Origin: Microbulbifer sp. YPW1
GTDB lineage: Bacteria; Pseudomonadota; Gammaproteobacteria; Pseudomonadales; Cellvibrionaceae
Assembly: GCF_013367775.1 (NCBI RefSeq)
Contig: NZ_CP055157.1
Span: 186,001 to 250,000 of the forward strand
Direction of reading: 5' to 3'
Length of the DNA: 64,000 nt
In this document: in pieces, positions 54,460-63,523 of the stretch
Position numbering within the stretch: position 1 is the stretch's first letter
Layout of the letters: each line of letters opens with the position of its first letter
Position numbers and translations under genes: made by a program
The notes under the pieces: model-generated
Databases searched by the model: none
Told to the model about the DNA's origin: nothing
The model's input: the letters and a program-made list of their open reading frames with translations, nothing else

Positions 54460-56364
54460 ATGTCCGCCCTTAACCGGCGAATCCCCTTCGTTATCAATAG
54501 CCTGGCAGCCGCCACTCTGGCGCTGACCCTGGCCGGATGCCAGACACCGAGCACCGAGCCCGGCGCACAGATCCCGGCCAACACCGGCAGTCCCGCCGTA
54601 GCGGACCGCCAGAACGCTATCCGCCTGTTGAATAGCGCCAGCCAGTTGCCGTCCCCGGAAAAAGACCGGGCACAGCTGCAGGCGGCCGCCATTCTATACA
54701 CTCTGGGCGATAACGCGACGGTCCGGCAAGCTGCCAGCACCATCGATGCTGAGCAACTGACCGATACCGAGTACGCGAAGTACGCCCAGGTATACGGCAG
54801 CGCCCTGGCTGCAGACGACGAGTTTTTCGCCGCGCTGGACCTGGTGAGTGCGCCGCGCCTCGAGCAGGCCTGGTTCCAGATCCCCGCAAACACGGCGCTG
54901 CCGCTGCGCAATCTGCGCGCAGACTTGTGGAGCCTGATGGGCGATATCGACAGCGGCATCGCCGAGCGCCGGCGCATCGCCCCGCTGGCCCTCGACGACG
55001 AAGCCATTGCCGCCAATAACGATGGCTTCTGGCAACTGCTGACCCAGCTACCCTCCAGCGAGCTTAAACAGCGCGCCGAGGAAAGCCTGGACTCGAAAAT
55101 GCGCGCCTGGTACCAGCTTGCCCTGCTGGGACGCGACACCCAGGCCGATATCAGCACCCAGCTGACCGCACTCAGCCGCTGGCGCCAGCAATGGCCGTCC
55201 CACACAGCCGTCTCCCACCCGCCACAGGCGCTGCAGCTGCTGGAGCGCCTGGCCTCCCAGCGGGCACAGAACGTTGCCCTGCTGCTGCCTCTCTCCGGCC
55301 CACTGGGGAGCGCGGGACGTGCGATTCGAGACGGCTTTATGGCGGCCTACTACAGCGCCCTGGAAGCCGGTGCCCCGACACCCCAGGTGCAGGTATACGA
55401 TACCGGTACCGGCCAGCAGTTTGAGGAAATCTACCAGACGGCGGTGAACAATGGCGCCCAGGCAGTAATCGGACCGCTGGACAAAAGCAGAGTCGCCAAC
55501 CTGTTGGCCACCGAAACGCTGCCGGTCCCGACGCTGGCACTAAACTACGGTGATCAGGGGCGCCTTACTGACGACCTGGTCCAGTTCGGGCTTGCCATTG
55601 AGGACGAAGCCCGCCAGGTGGCACGACAGGCCTATCGCCAGGGGCACCGCCAGGCGATGATCCTGGCCCCGGAATCCAGCTGGGGACAGCGCGGTCTGGA
55701 GGCATTTACCGAAGAGTGGAACCGCCTCGGCGGTACTGTCAGCGAGAGCCGCAACTATCGCGACAACACCAACTTTTCCCAGCTGATCAGTGACTCCCTG
55801 TTGATCTCCGAGAGCAAGGAGCGCGAGCGGGAACTGCGCAGCAAACTGGCAGCACCCCTGAAATTCACACCGCGCCGTCGCGGCGACGTGGACATGCTGT
55901 TTGTACTCGCCCAGCCCCAGCAGGCGCGGCAGATCAAGCCGATGCTGTCGTTTTTCTACGCCGGTGAACTGCCCGTATTCTCCACTTCGCAGATATTCGC
56001 CGGCAACGTCGACCGCCAGCGCGATCGCGACATCAACGGTGTGCGCTTTACCGCACTGCCGTGGCTGTTTGAAGACGACAACAAGACCAAGCAGAACATC
56101 GTCAAACAGGCAGCGCCGGCGCCCGCATTTGCACGACTGTACGCGCTGGGTGCGGACGCATTCCGCCTGTACCCGCGCCTGCCGATCCTGCGTCAGTTCC
56201 CTCAGCAACAGGTGTACGGCCTGACTGGCGCGCTCAGCCTGAGTGCTGACGGACGTATCGTGCGCGAGCAGATCTGGACCAAGATCGAGAAGGGCGCACC
56301 GGTCCCGATCACCACGGGCGAAACCGGTGTAATGGCTACGGACAGCAGCGCGAGTATCGATTAA
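54460..56364 (+). CDS. lpoA: Penicillin-binding protein activator LpoA
   Basis: Outer-membrane lipoprotein that activates PBP1A. A signal peptide ends in the lipobox LAGC at about residue 28. The N-terminal half is helical and TPR-like (about 45-260), and the C-terminal half has a periplasmic-binding fold (NVALLLPLSGPLGSAGRAIRDGF, AVIGPLDKSRVANL, MLFVLAQPQQARQIKPML). ATG 54460 follows GGGAGAAG and gives 634 residues. It heads a run lpoA-yraN-diaA-dolP, as in E. coli. Confidence 0.95.
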   Translation: MSALNRRIPFVINSLAAATLALTLAGCQTPSTEPGAQIPANTGSPAVADRQNAIRLLNSASQLPSPEKDRAQLQAAAILYTLGDNATVRQAASTIDAEQLTDTEYAKYAQVYGSALAADDEFFAALDLVSAPRLEQAWFQIPANTALPLRNLRADLWSLMGDIDSGIAERRRIAPLALDDEAIAANNDGFWQLLTQLPSSELKQRAEESLDSKMRAWYQLALLGRDTQADISTQLTALSRWRQQWPSHTAVSHPPQALQLLERLASQRAQNVALLLPLSGPLGSAGRAIRDGFMAAYYSALEAGAPTPQVQVYDTGTGQQFEEIYQTAVNNGAQAVIGPLDKSRVANLLATETLPVPTLALNYGDQGRLTDDLVQFGLAIEDEARQVARQAYRQGHRQAMILAPESSWGQRGLEAFTEEWNRLGGTVSESRNYRDNTNFSQLISDSLLISESKERERELRSKLAAPLKFTPRRRGDVDMLFVLAQPQQARQIKPMLSFFYAGELPVFSTSQIFAGNVDRQRDRDINGVRFTALPWLFEDDNKTKQNIVKQAAPAPAFARLYALGADAFRLYPRLPILRQFPQQQVYGLTGALSLSADGRIVREQIWTKIEKGAPVPITTGETGVMATDSSASID

Positions 56365-56399
56365 ACACTGCAGACATCCATCCATAGAAAGGGAATTCC

Positions 56400-56759
56400 A
56401 TGGATACCACCAGTATTGGCAACCGTATGGAGGCCGTCGCCGAACGGCATTTGACGCGCGCCGGCCTGCGCATTGTGGAGCGCAATTTTCGCGGTCGTTA
56501 CGGAGAAATTGACCTGATCGCGCGCGACGGCAGCACGCTGGTTTTTATTGAAGTGCGCTACCGGCGCAACCGCAACTTTGGCGGAGCCGGAGTTTCAGTT
56601 GATTTCCGCAAACAGCGCAAACTGCTGGCCACCGCCAACGGTTATCTGCAATATCGTAAAATTGATTGCCCCTGTCGATTTGATGTCATCACCATCGAAC
56701 GGGACGAACGAAACGAATCCCTGAATATCGATTGGATTCAAAACGCCTTCGGGCAATAG
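56400..56759 (+). CDS. yraN: UPF0102 family protein YraN
   Basis: A 119-residue protein with a Holliday-junction-resolvase/restriction-endonuclease-like fold. The family core GNRMEAVAERHLTRAG, NFRGRYGEIDLIARDG and TLVFIEVRYR is present, including the E-D-ExV arrangement of the predicted active site. Biochemical role is not established in the family. It lies 35 bases after lpoA. Confidence 0.94.
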   Translation: MDTTSIGNRMEAVAERHLTRAGLRIVERNFRGRYGEIDLIARDGSTLVFIEVRYRRNRNFGGAGVSVDFRKQRKLLATANGYLQYRKIDCPCRFDVITIERDERNESLNIDWIQNAFGQ

Positions 56760-56787
56760 GCTCATCCAGATGGAAACCACAGAGTAA

Positions 56788-57381
56788 ATGGAACAGAGAG
56801 TTGTAACGCTGTTTCACCACAGCATTGAAGCAACAATGAATGCTGGTGAACTTTTGGCACCGCTAATTGCCGAAGCCAGCGAAATGATCGTGCACACACT
56901 GTTGGCAGAAAACAAACTCCTGATCTGTGGCAACGGCCTCAGCGGTGCCCTCGCGCAAAGCTTTTCCGCACAATTGATGGGCGGCTTTGAGCGCGAGCGC
57001 CCAGGGCTACCCGCGCTGGCACTGAACGGAGACGCCATCACCACCGGTACGGTTGCGCGCAACCACGGTCGCGCGGAGTCTTATGCTCGCCAGATCCGTG
57101 CGCTGGGCCAGCCCGGCGATCTATTGGTGATCATCAGTACCCACGGCAGTGATTCCAATCTGGTTCAGGCAGTGCGTGCGGCACACGACCGGGACATGGG
57201 TGTGCTCGCACTCACCGGTGGCGAAACCGACGGCGACTGTACCGCCCTGCTGGATGTGCACGATATTGAACTGCGTGTGCCGTCACCGGTTGCCTCCGAG
57301 GTACACCAGGTCCACCTGCTAACTCTGTTCTGTCTGTGCGATCTTATCGACAGCAGCCTGTTTGGCGGATACGAGGAATGA
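56788..57381 (+). CDS. diaA: SIS-domain DnaA initiator-associating protein DiaA
   Basis: Sugar-isomerase-fold protein of 197 residues; DiaA homotetramers bind DnaA and promote timely replication initiation in E. coli. Visible are LLICGNGLSGALAQSFSAQLMGGFERERPGLPA and GDLLVIISTHGSDSNLV. The close relative GmhA is the alternative, but the yraN-diaA-dolP neighbourhood favours DiaA. Its stop is four bases from the dolP start. Confidence 0.88.
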   Translation: MEQRVVTLFHHSIEATMNAGELLAPLIAEASEMIVHTLLAENKLLICGNGLSGALAQSFSAQLMGGFERERPGLPALALNGDAITTGTVARNHGRAESYARQIRALGQPGDLLVIISTHGSDSNLVQAVRAAHDRDMGVLALTGGETDGDCTALLDVHDIELRVPSPVASEVHQVHLLTLFCLCDLIDSSLFGGYEE

Positions 57382-57384
57382 TCC

Positions 57385-57984
57385 ATGCAATTGAATACAG
57401 GTAAACCATCTTTGAACCCTCTGAAGCTGACCATTGCCGCTTGCGCCCTCTCCATTTTGAGCGGCTGCGCGACCGTACTCGATGCCACACACGACGGCCC
57501 GATTCAACCGGACCCGGGTGAGCGCACTTTCGGCACCTATATCGATGACCAGCAGCTGGAAACCATCACCAAGGTCAATATCGGCAAGGCGCACCCGCAG
57601 CTGAAAGCGGCAAACATCGACGTAACCAGCTTCAATGGCGTGGTTCTGCTCACAGGCCAGGTGCCCAGCAATGAGTTGCGCAATCTGGCGGGGGGCACCG
57701 CGCAACAGGTGCACTCCGTTCGCCAGGTTTACAATGAAATCCAGGTGCGCGGCACCACGTCCATGCTCGCCCGCACCAGCGATACCTGGCTGACCACAAA
57801 AGTGAAAAGTGTGTTGGTGACCGACAAGGAAATCGACAGCGGCCGCATCAAGGTAATCACCGAGAATGGTGTGGTGTACCTGATGGGACTGCTGACCCGC
57901 CACGAAGCGGAAAATGCCGCAGAAAAGGCACGCACCGTGGGCGGGGTTCAGAAAGTCGTGAAAGCGGTGGAATATATCGACTGA
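57385..57984 (+). CDS. dolP: BON-domain outer-membrane lipoprotein DolP
   Basis: Lipoprotein (formerly YraP) that supports outer-membrane integrity and BamA function. The signal peptide ends at lipobox LSGC (about residue 30); two BON domains follow (VNIGKAHPQLKAANIDVTSFNGVVLLTGQV and VKSVLVTDKEIDSGRIKVITENGVVYLMGLL). Length 199. An intrinsic terminator lies 22 bases after the stop, ending the operon. Confidence 0.94.
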   Translation: MQLNTGKPSLNPLKLTIAACALSILSGCATVLDATHDGPIQPDPGERTFGTYIDDQQLETITKVNIGKAHPQLKAANIDVTSFNGVVLLTGQVPSNELRNLAGGTAQQVHSVRQVYNEIQVRGTTSMLARTSDTWLTTKVKSVLVTDKEIDSGRIKVITENGVVYLMGLLTRHEAENAAEKARTVGGVQKVVKAVEYID

Positions 57985-58006
57985 TCTTCCCGCCTGTTCG
58001 CACAAT

Positions 58007-58036
58007 AAAAAACGGAGGCCCAGGCCTCCGTTTTTT
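58007..58036. terminator. Bidirectional intrinsic terminator between dolP and the thiolase gene
   Basis: Near-perfect palindrome with core CGGAGGCC/GGCCTCCG flanked by six As and six Ts, so it serves both convergent genes. Confidence 0.93.
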
Positions 58037-58095
58037 ATTGGTGCGGGAATAATACGGCTAGCGGCCCGCACATCCGGGGCCACTACCCGGTCGGC

Positions 58096-59286
58096 TTATG
58101 GACGCTCCAGAGCCACCGCCGTTGCCTCACCACCGCCGATACACAGGCTCGCCACACCCCGTTTCAGGTCGCGATTTTCCAGCGCGGCAAGCAGGGTCAC
58201 AATTACCCGTGCACCACTGGCACCAAGCGGATGTCCGAGGGCACAGGCACCGCCATTGACGTTGACCTTGTCCCGCGGCAGGTCCAGCTCTTTCATTGCC
58301 GCCATGGTGACCACGGCGAAAGCTTCGTTGATCTCGAACAGATCCACATCCGCCGCACTCCAGCCAGATTTCTCCAGCAGGTTGGCCATCGCCGACACCG
58401 GTGCCGTGGTAAACCACTCCGGCTCATGGGCGAACTGGCTCTGCCCCTTCAGCACCGCCAGAATGCGGATACCGCGCGCCTTGGCTTCGCTCTCGCGCAT
58501 CAGCACCAGCGCCGCCGCCCCATCGGAAATGGAACTGGCGTTGGCCGCAGTGACGGTACCATCCTTGCGGAAAGCCGGGCGCAGTTGCGGAATCTTGTCC
58601 GGACGCGCGCTGCCGGGGCCCTCGTCCACGGACACTTCTACGTCGCCCCTGCGCGAGCAGACAGTAACCGGCGTGATCTCGCGCTCGAAAGCGCCGCTCT
58701 CGATAGCCGCATTGGCGCGCGCCAGTGACTCCAGCGCGAACGCATCCTGCTCCTCGCGGGTAAATGCGTATTTGTCCGCGGTGCACTCGGCAAAATTGCC
58801 CATCAGCTGCCCGTCATAGGCGTTTTCCAGACCATCGGTAAACATGTGGTCGAGTACTTCGCCGTGTCCCAAACGCATACCGGCACGCGCCTTGGGCAGC
58901 AGGTAGGGTGCATTGCTCATGCTCTCCATACCGCCGGCAACAACCACTTTTGCGTCTCCTGAGAGCAGTGCGTTGCGGGCCATCATGACGGTTTTCATAC
59001 CGGAACCGCACACCTTGTTTACAGTCGTGGTCGGGGTACCCTCGGGAATACCGGCCCCCAGGGAAGCCTGTCGTGCCGGTGCCTGGCCGAGGCCTGCTGG
59101 CAACACACACCCCATCAATACTTCATCTACATCGCCTGCCGCCACACCGGCGTCCGCGAGCGCGCCGCGGATGGCAACCGCGCCCAGCTCGGGGGCGCTC
59201 AGACCCGACAGTGCGCCCTGCATCGCGCCCATGGGTGTGCGGGATATTCCAACAATGACCACGGGGTCTGTCACTTGCTCGCTCAT
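58096..59286 (-). CDS. Acetyl-CoA C-acetyltransferase (thiolase)
   Basis: Condensing or degradative thiolase of 396 residues. Nucleophile Cys in TTTVNKVCGSGMK (about 93), NEAFAVV, the His region GGACALGHPLGASGAR, and the second catalytic Cys in SLCIGGGEATAVA are all intact. Length and motifs fit biosynthetic acetoacetyl-CoA thiolases (AtoB/PhaA type) rather than long-chain FadA; the exact pathway cannot be told from the isolated context. Divergent from lemA across 210 bases. Confidence 0.94.
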   Translation of the reverse strand: MSEQVTDPVVIVGISRTPMGAMQGALSGLSAPELGAVAIRGALADAGVAAGDVDEVLMGCVLPAGLGQAPARQASLGAGIPEGTPTTTVNKVCGSGMKTVMMARNALLSGDAKVVVAGGMESMSNAPYLLPKARAGMRLGHGEVLDHMFTDGLENAYDGQLMGNFAECTADKYAFTREEQDAFALESLARANAAIESGAFEREITPVTVCSRRGDVEVSVDEGPGSARPDKIPQLRPAFRKDGTVTAANASSISDGAAALVLMRESEAKARGIRILAVLKGQSQFAHEPEWFTTAPVSAMANLLEKSGWSAADVDLFEINEAFAVVTMAAMKELDLPRDKVNVNGGACALGHPLGASGARVIVTLLAALENRDLKRGVASLCIGGGEATAVALERP

Positions 59287-59496
59287 GCTGTAATCACTCC
59301 AGATTTAACGGCAAACGCCACAAAAAGCTGACCAGCATTGCGGCGACTCCTATTTTCGCGGCAGATTATACCCTATCCCGGGGGGCCTTCGCCTATCCAC
59401 CTTTCGTTGTATTGTCCATGGTAGTATCGGGCGCAATTTAGGGATAAACCGATCCCCCCGACAAGACTGACCTTTGACTACAGGAAGACTGCACCC

Positions 59497-60093
59497 ATGG
59501 AAGTTTCAACCATCGTCTGGCTGGTAATTCTGGCTGCGCTGGCGTTTTACATCATCAGCATTTACAACAAGCTTGTATCCCTCAAGAACCGCTATGAAAA
59601 CGCGTTTGCCCAGATCGAGGTGCAACTCAAACGCCGCTACGACCTGATTCCCAACCTGGTGGAATCCGCAAAAGCCTACCTGAAGCATGAACGGGAAACC
59701 CTTGAGGCGGTGATCAGCGCGCGCAACTCGGCCCTGGCTGGCCTGAAAGCCGCCGCCAGTAACCCCGGCTCCGCCGCAGCCATGGCAGACCTCGGCAACG
59801 CCGAGGGCGTTCTGGCCAACGCTCTGGGCCGCCTGAACGTGGTCATGGAAGCCTACCCGGACCTGAAGGCCAACCAGACCGTTCAGCAGGTGATGGAGGA
59901 GCTGACCAGCACCGAAAACAAGGTTTCCTTTGCGCGCCAGGCATTCAACGACGGAGTGACCGCCTACAACACCTTCCGCCAGAGCTTTCCCCCGGTGTTC
60001 TTTGCCGGCTTCTTCGGCCACCGCGAGAACGGCAAGCTACTGGAGTTCGCCGACTCTGAGGTATTCCAGGCTGCCCCCAAGGTCCAATTCTGA
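59497..60093 (+). CDS. LemA family protein
   Basis: A 198-residue protein with an N-terminal membrane helix ([20 protein letters not shown], about 6-25) and a long helical bundle ([34 protein letters not shown] is the family core). LemA proteins commonly pair with an M48 (HtpX-like) protease, and the next gene ten bases on is one. Function of the pair is not settled; a membrane quality-control or stress role is inferred. Confidence 0.94.
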   Translation: MEVSTIVWLVILAALAFYIISIYNKLVSLKNRYENAFAQIEVQLKRRYDLIPNLVESAKAYLKHERETLEAVISARNSALAGLKAAASNPGSAAAMADLGNAEGVLANALGRLNVVMEAYPDLKANQTVQQVMEELTSTENKVSFARQAFNDGVTAYNTFRQSFPPVFFAGFFGHRENGKLLEFADSEVFQAAPKVQF

Positions 60094-60102
60094 CGCGCTG
60101 CC

Positions 60103-62112
60103 ATGAACTTTTTTGAATACCAGGACAAAGCCCGCCGCAACTCCACCCTGCTGGTAGCGCTGTTTGCGACGGCAGTGCTCGGGCTGATCGCCATTACTAC
60201 CCTGTTTATCGCCGCGCTCACTCACTACTCCCGGGGACAGGAATCGGCGGCTTCCGTTGGCACCATGCTGGGCAATTTAGGGTGGGACACGGTGGCCGGT
60301 ATTGCGGTGACCATCGCCGCGATTATTGCCGTGGCGAGCTTTTTCCGCCTGCGCCAGCTGGCAGCCGGAGGGCGTGCAGTGGCGGAATCCCTGGGCGGCA
60401 AGAAGATCAACATCTCCCCGTCAGGCCTCGCCGAACAACGCGCGCTGAATGTGGTGGAGGAAATGGCGCTCGCCTCCGGAACCCCGGTACCGGATGTCTA
60501 CATCATTGAAGACGAAGCGATCAATGCCTTCGCCGCCGGCTACAAGCCCGCTGATGCGGTGGTCGGGCTCACCCGTGGCTGCATCGAACAACTCAGCCGG
60601 GACGAGCTACAGGGCGTTGTAGCGCACGAGTTCAGCCATATCTTCAATGGAGACATGCGCCTCAACATTCGTATTGTCGGGCTGTTGCACGGCATCCTGA
60701 TCATAGGATTGCTGGGTACCTGGCTGCTGCGCGGCAGCTACTGGAGTGGCGGGCGCGACAATCGGGGACGCGCAGTGGCCTTCGGCATCGGCGCCGGACT
60801 GGTAGTGATCGGGTACACCGGCACTTTTTTCGGCAACCTGATCAAGTCAGCAGTAAGTCGTCAGCGGGAGTACCTGGCGGATGCCTCCGCCGTGCAGTTC
60901 ACCCGCAGCAATCAGGGGATCGCCGGTGCGCTGAAAAAAATTGGCAATTACACACCCGGCTCCAACCTGAGCGCCGCCAACGCCAGCGAATTTAGCCATA
61001 TGTATTTCGCCAGCAGCCTGAAACACTCGCTGCTGGGTATGTTTGCCACACACCCGCCGCTAGCTGCGCGCATCCGCCGACTGGACCCAAACTGGCAGGG
61101 CGGGAGCGCACGTGCACAAGGTCCGCAGGCGGCCCCGACTTCGGATGTCACCCAAGCGGCGCACCCCACCGCCGGTGAGCAGGTATCGCGACTGCACGAG
61201 GCGACACAGACAACCCCGACCGCACCTGCGGGCGCCGGCAACCCGTATCAGGCGCAGTTGGGCAGAGTCCTGGAAACCGTCGACAACAATATTGCCGCCC
61301 CCTCCGCCGGGCATTTGAATCTGGGGCGCGAGCTGTTGTCCCGGGTTCCGCCAGACCTCAAGGCCGCAGCCCACGACCCGTTTGCTGCCCGCGCCGTGGT
61401 ATACGGCCTGCTGATGGCACCGGAACAGCAAACGCTGCAGAGCGACATTCTGGCCCGCTCAGCGCACCCGGCTGTGCTGCGGGAATACGGCAAACTGGAG
61501 CCGGCAATTAAGCAACTGCCGGTAGATTGCCGACTGCCCCTGCTCGACCTGTGTGTACCGGCACTCAAGGCGCTGGCGCCCCAGCAGTACCAGATCTTCA
61601 AACGCAACGTGATAAAACTGCTGCGAGCGGATGGCAAGGTAGAGATTTGGGAATGGGCGCTTTACCGGGTCCTGATGCACGGCCTGGAGGGCGCACCGGA
61701 TTTCCAGCGCAAAGCCGGCAATGGCAGTAACAAGGCCATCGGCGATGCACATCGATTCCTGCTGGCCACGATGGCCCATGCGGGTCACGACGCCTACCTG
61801 GATGCCCGGCGCGCTTACGACGCGGGGCAGACGCACCTGGGACTATCCCCCACCACCCTGCCCGCGCGCAGTGACATCACCCTGCAGAGACTGGATAAGG
61901 CATTGGCGATCGCCGCAGACACCGCACCGCTGCAGAAGCCGCTATTCCTCAAATCCCTGGCCGTGACCCTGGCCCACGACGGTGTGGTCGAAGGCACCGA
62001 GGTGGAATTGCTGCGGGCAATTGCAGACTGCCTGGACTGCCCAATGCCACCGGTTTTGCCCGACATAGCCCGGAGCGCAACCGCCGACCCGGCGCTGGAA
62101 GCGGCACTGTAA
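60103..62112 (+). CDS. M48 metalloprotease with TerB-like C-terminal region
   Basis: A 669-residue membrane protease. Two N-terminal membrane helices (about 18-42 and 62-80) precede an M48 domain with the zinc motif HEFSH at about 175-179, two further hydrophobic segments (about 195-210 and 225-248) and EYLADASAVQFTRS supplying the third ligand. A Thr/Ala/Pro linker (about 340-390) leads to a C-terminal helical region with two acidic loops resembling TerB repeats (LLRADGKVEIWEWALYRVL and LAHDGVVEGTEVELLRAIADCL). HtpX lacks this tail. Paired with lemA ten bases upstream. Confidence 0.9.
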   Translation: MNFFEYQDKARRNSTLLVALFATAVLGLIAITTLFIAALTHYSRGQESAASVGTMLGNLGWDTVAGIAVTIAAIIAVASFFRLRQLAAGGRAVAESLGGKKINISPSGLAEQRALNVVEEMALASGTPVPDVYIIEDEAINAFAAGYKPADAVVGLTRGCIEQLSRDELQGVVAHEFSHIFNGDMRLNIRIVGLLHGILIIGLLGTWLLRGSYWSGGRDNRGRAVAFGIGAGLVVIGYTGTFFGNLIKSAVSRQREYLADASAVQFTRSNQGIAGALKKIGNYTPGSNLSAANASEFSHMYFASSLKHSLLGMFATHPPLAARIRRLDPNWQGGSARAQGPQAAPTSDVTQAAHPTAGEQVSRLHEATQTTPTAPAGAGNPYQAQLGRVLETVDNNIAAPSAGHLNLGRELLSRVPPDLKAAAHDPFAARAVVYGLLMAPEQQTLQSDILARSAHPAVLREYGKLEPAIKQLPVDCRLPLLDLCVPALKALAPQQYQIFKRNVIKLLRADGKVEIWEWALYRVLMHGLEGAPDFQRKAGNGSNKAIGDAHRFLLATMAHAGHDAYLDARRAYDAGQTHLGLSPTTLPARSDITLQRLDKALAIAADTAPLQKPLFLKSLAVTLAHDGVVEGTEVELLRAIADCLDCPMPPVLPDIARSATADPALEAAL

Positions 62113-62154
62113 TCCCGTCCATAGCGAGCAGCTTCGTTCAAAAACGGCGCTCCC

Positions 62155-62196
62155 GGCAGCAAAAAAGCCAGCACTCGTGCTGGCTTTTTTGCTGCC
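62155..62196. terminator. Bidirectional intrinsic terminator after the M48 protease gene
   Basis: A 19-base perfect stem with core AGCCAGCA/TGCTGGCT, flanked by six As and six Ts and an outer GGCAGC/GCTGCC pair. It serves the convergent M48 and Yip1 genes. Confidence 0.93.
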
Positions 62197-62255
62197 CTGC
62201 CCAATCACTCGCGCCTGACATCTAGGCCAGCGGGAGAATACTAGGGGATATGCCG

Positions 62256-62873
62256 TCAGGTATTTTGGTAGACCGGCCCCACGCCCATACTCCAGAGAAT
62301 GACGGTGCCGACACGCACAGTAACCAGTAGGACTAACCCCACCGTCACCACGGATGACGCGTATACGAAGGCCCGCTCCTTATCGATATTCATCAGAATC
62401 GGTATTCCCTCGTAAATGAGGTAGATGGAGTAGCAGGTGGCCAGCAGCGTGACTGCCGCATTCAGCCAGAGACTGGGATATAGCCCGACAAACCCCACCA
62501 GAAAGATCGGTGTCGTTGCAAATACGGCAAGTGCAGTACCCTCATAGTGCCGAGTCTCTTCATCACCAGGCACCCTGAACGACCTTGCCATCCAGTTAAT
62601 GAATTCGCCAAAGATATACACACCAAAAAGAATGGCGAAATAGGTGATTACCGCCAGAACCAACGCGCTGGACGGCGTCAACTTTTGAAAATTGTCACCG
62701 ATACTAAATCCCACCTGAGTCACCCCGATGTAGCCAGAAACCACCGGAATGAGCGCCAGAATGGGCACATGACTCAGAAATACCTGCACAAACGAGTGCT
62801 TGTCAGATCGAATTGCCTGCCACTCTTTATCCGGGTTAGTAAAAATACCGATGGTATGGCTTAGTAATCTCAC
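62256..62873 (-). CDS. Yip1-family inner-membrane protein
   Basis: A 205-residue polytopic protein with five hydrophobic segments (for example VFLSHVPILALIPVVSGYIG and ALVLAVITYFAILFGVYIFGEFINWMA). The N-terminal HTIGIFTNPDKEWQAIR is the typical bacterial Yip1/DUF1282 opening. GTG 62873 with GGAGGG nine bases upstream is preferred; the longer open frame to 62933 has no family character. Function unknown. Stands alone between the M48 terminator and sspB. Confidence 0.87.
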   Translation of the reverse strand: MRLLSHTIGIFTNPDKEWQAIRSDKHSFVQVFLSHVPILALIPVVSGYIGVTQVGFSIGDNFQKLTPSSALVLAVITYFAILFGVYIFGEFINWMARSFRVPGDEETRHYEGTALAVFATTPIFLVGFVGLYPSLWLNAAVTLLATCYSIYLIYEGIPILMNIDKERAFVYASSVVTVGLVLLVTVRVGTVILWSMGVGPVYQNT

Positions 62874-63107
62874 GCGGGTCCCTCCTACGCATCGCTTGCT
62901 TGCAGTATCGGAAGACCAACGCGAATTCACCAATCAATAACAGGAATAAGGCGTCAATTTTTACGCCAGCACGCAAAGCGTATGCACGGAACAGGAGCAG
63001 GCAAGGAGATACGCGACCTTCAGGCCGCCCGTGGAGGGATCACATGAGCGGGAATCCGCCCGGGGCGAGCCCTGGCAGCAGCCAGGGCTAACGGAGACCA
63101 CAGGAGG

Positions 63108-63515
63108 TTACTTGACCACCCGCAGCGAGGGCTTTTTGGAAGGCTTTTTGAGTGTGGTTGGCGGCGTCGGCTCTGGCGGCTCCGGCGTTTCTTCCGGCTC
63201 GAATACCATACCCTGCCCGTTTTCACGGGCATAAATACCAACCACCGCCCCTACCGGCACCTGAATGTCGGTAGGTACACCGCCGAAGCGCGCGTTGAAG
63301 CGGATAGCATAGTTGTCCATGGTCAGCCCCATCACCGCTGTTTCAGAGACATTCAGGACAATTTGCCCATCTTCATTCACATGCTGCTGGGGAACCAGCA
63401 CACCGTTCATGTGGGTATCCACCAACAGGTACGGCGTGCACTTGTTGTCGGTAATCCACTCGTAAAACGCCCGCAACAGGTAGGGGCGATTCGGGGTCAT
63501 CGGCGGTTTATTCAA
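63108..63515 (-). CDS. sspB: ClpXP protease specificity-enhancing factor SspB
   Basis: Adaptor that delivers ssrA-tagged proteins to ClpXP. PNRPYLLRAFYEWITDNKCTPYLLVD and AIRFNARFGGVPTDIQVPVGAVVGIYARENGQGM form the substrate-binding domain; a Pro/Glu/Lys linker ends in the ClpX-docking tail LRVVK. The start is TTG 63515 with GAGG six bases upstream, giving an N-terminus equal in length to E. coli SspB; ATG 63500 lacks a Shine-Dalgarno. It follows sspA by eight bases, the usual pair. Confidence 0.95.
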   Translation of the reverse strand: MNKPPMTPNRPYLLRAFYEWITDNKCTPYLLVDTHMNGVLVPQQHVNEDGQIVLNVSETAVMGLTMDNYAIRFNARFGGVPTDIQVPVGAVVGIYARENGQGMVFEPEETPEPPEPTPPTTLKKPSKKPSLRVVK

Positions 63516-63523
63516 TCAGCACC

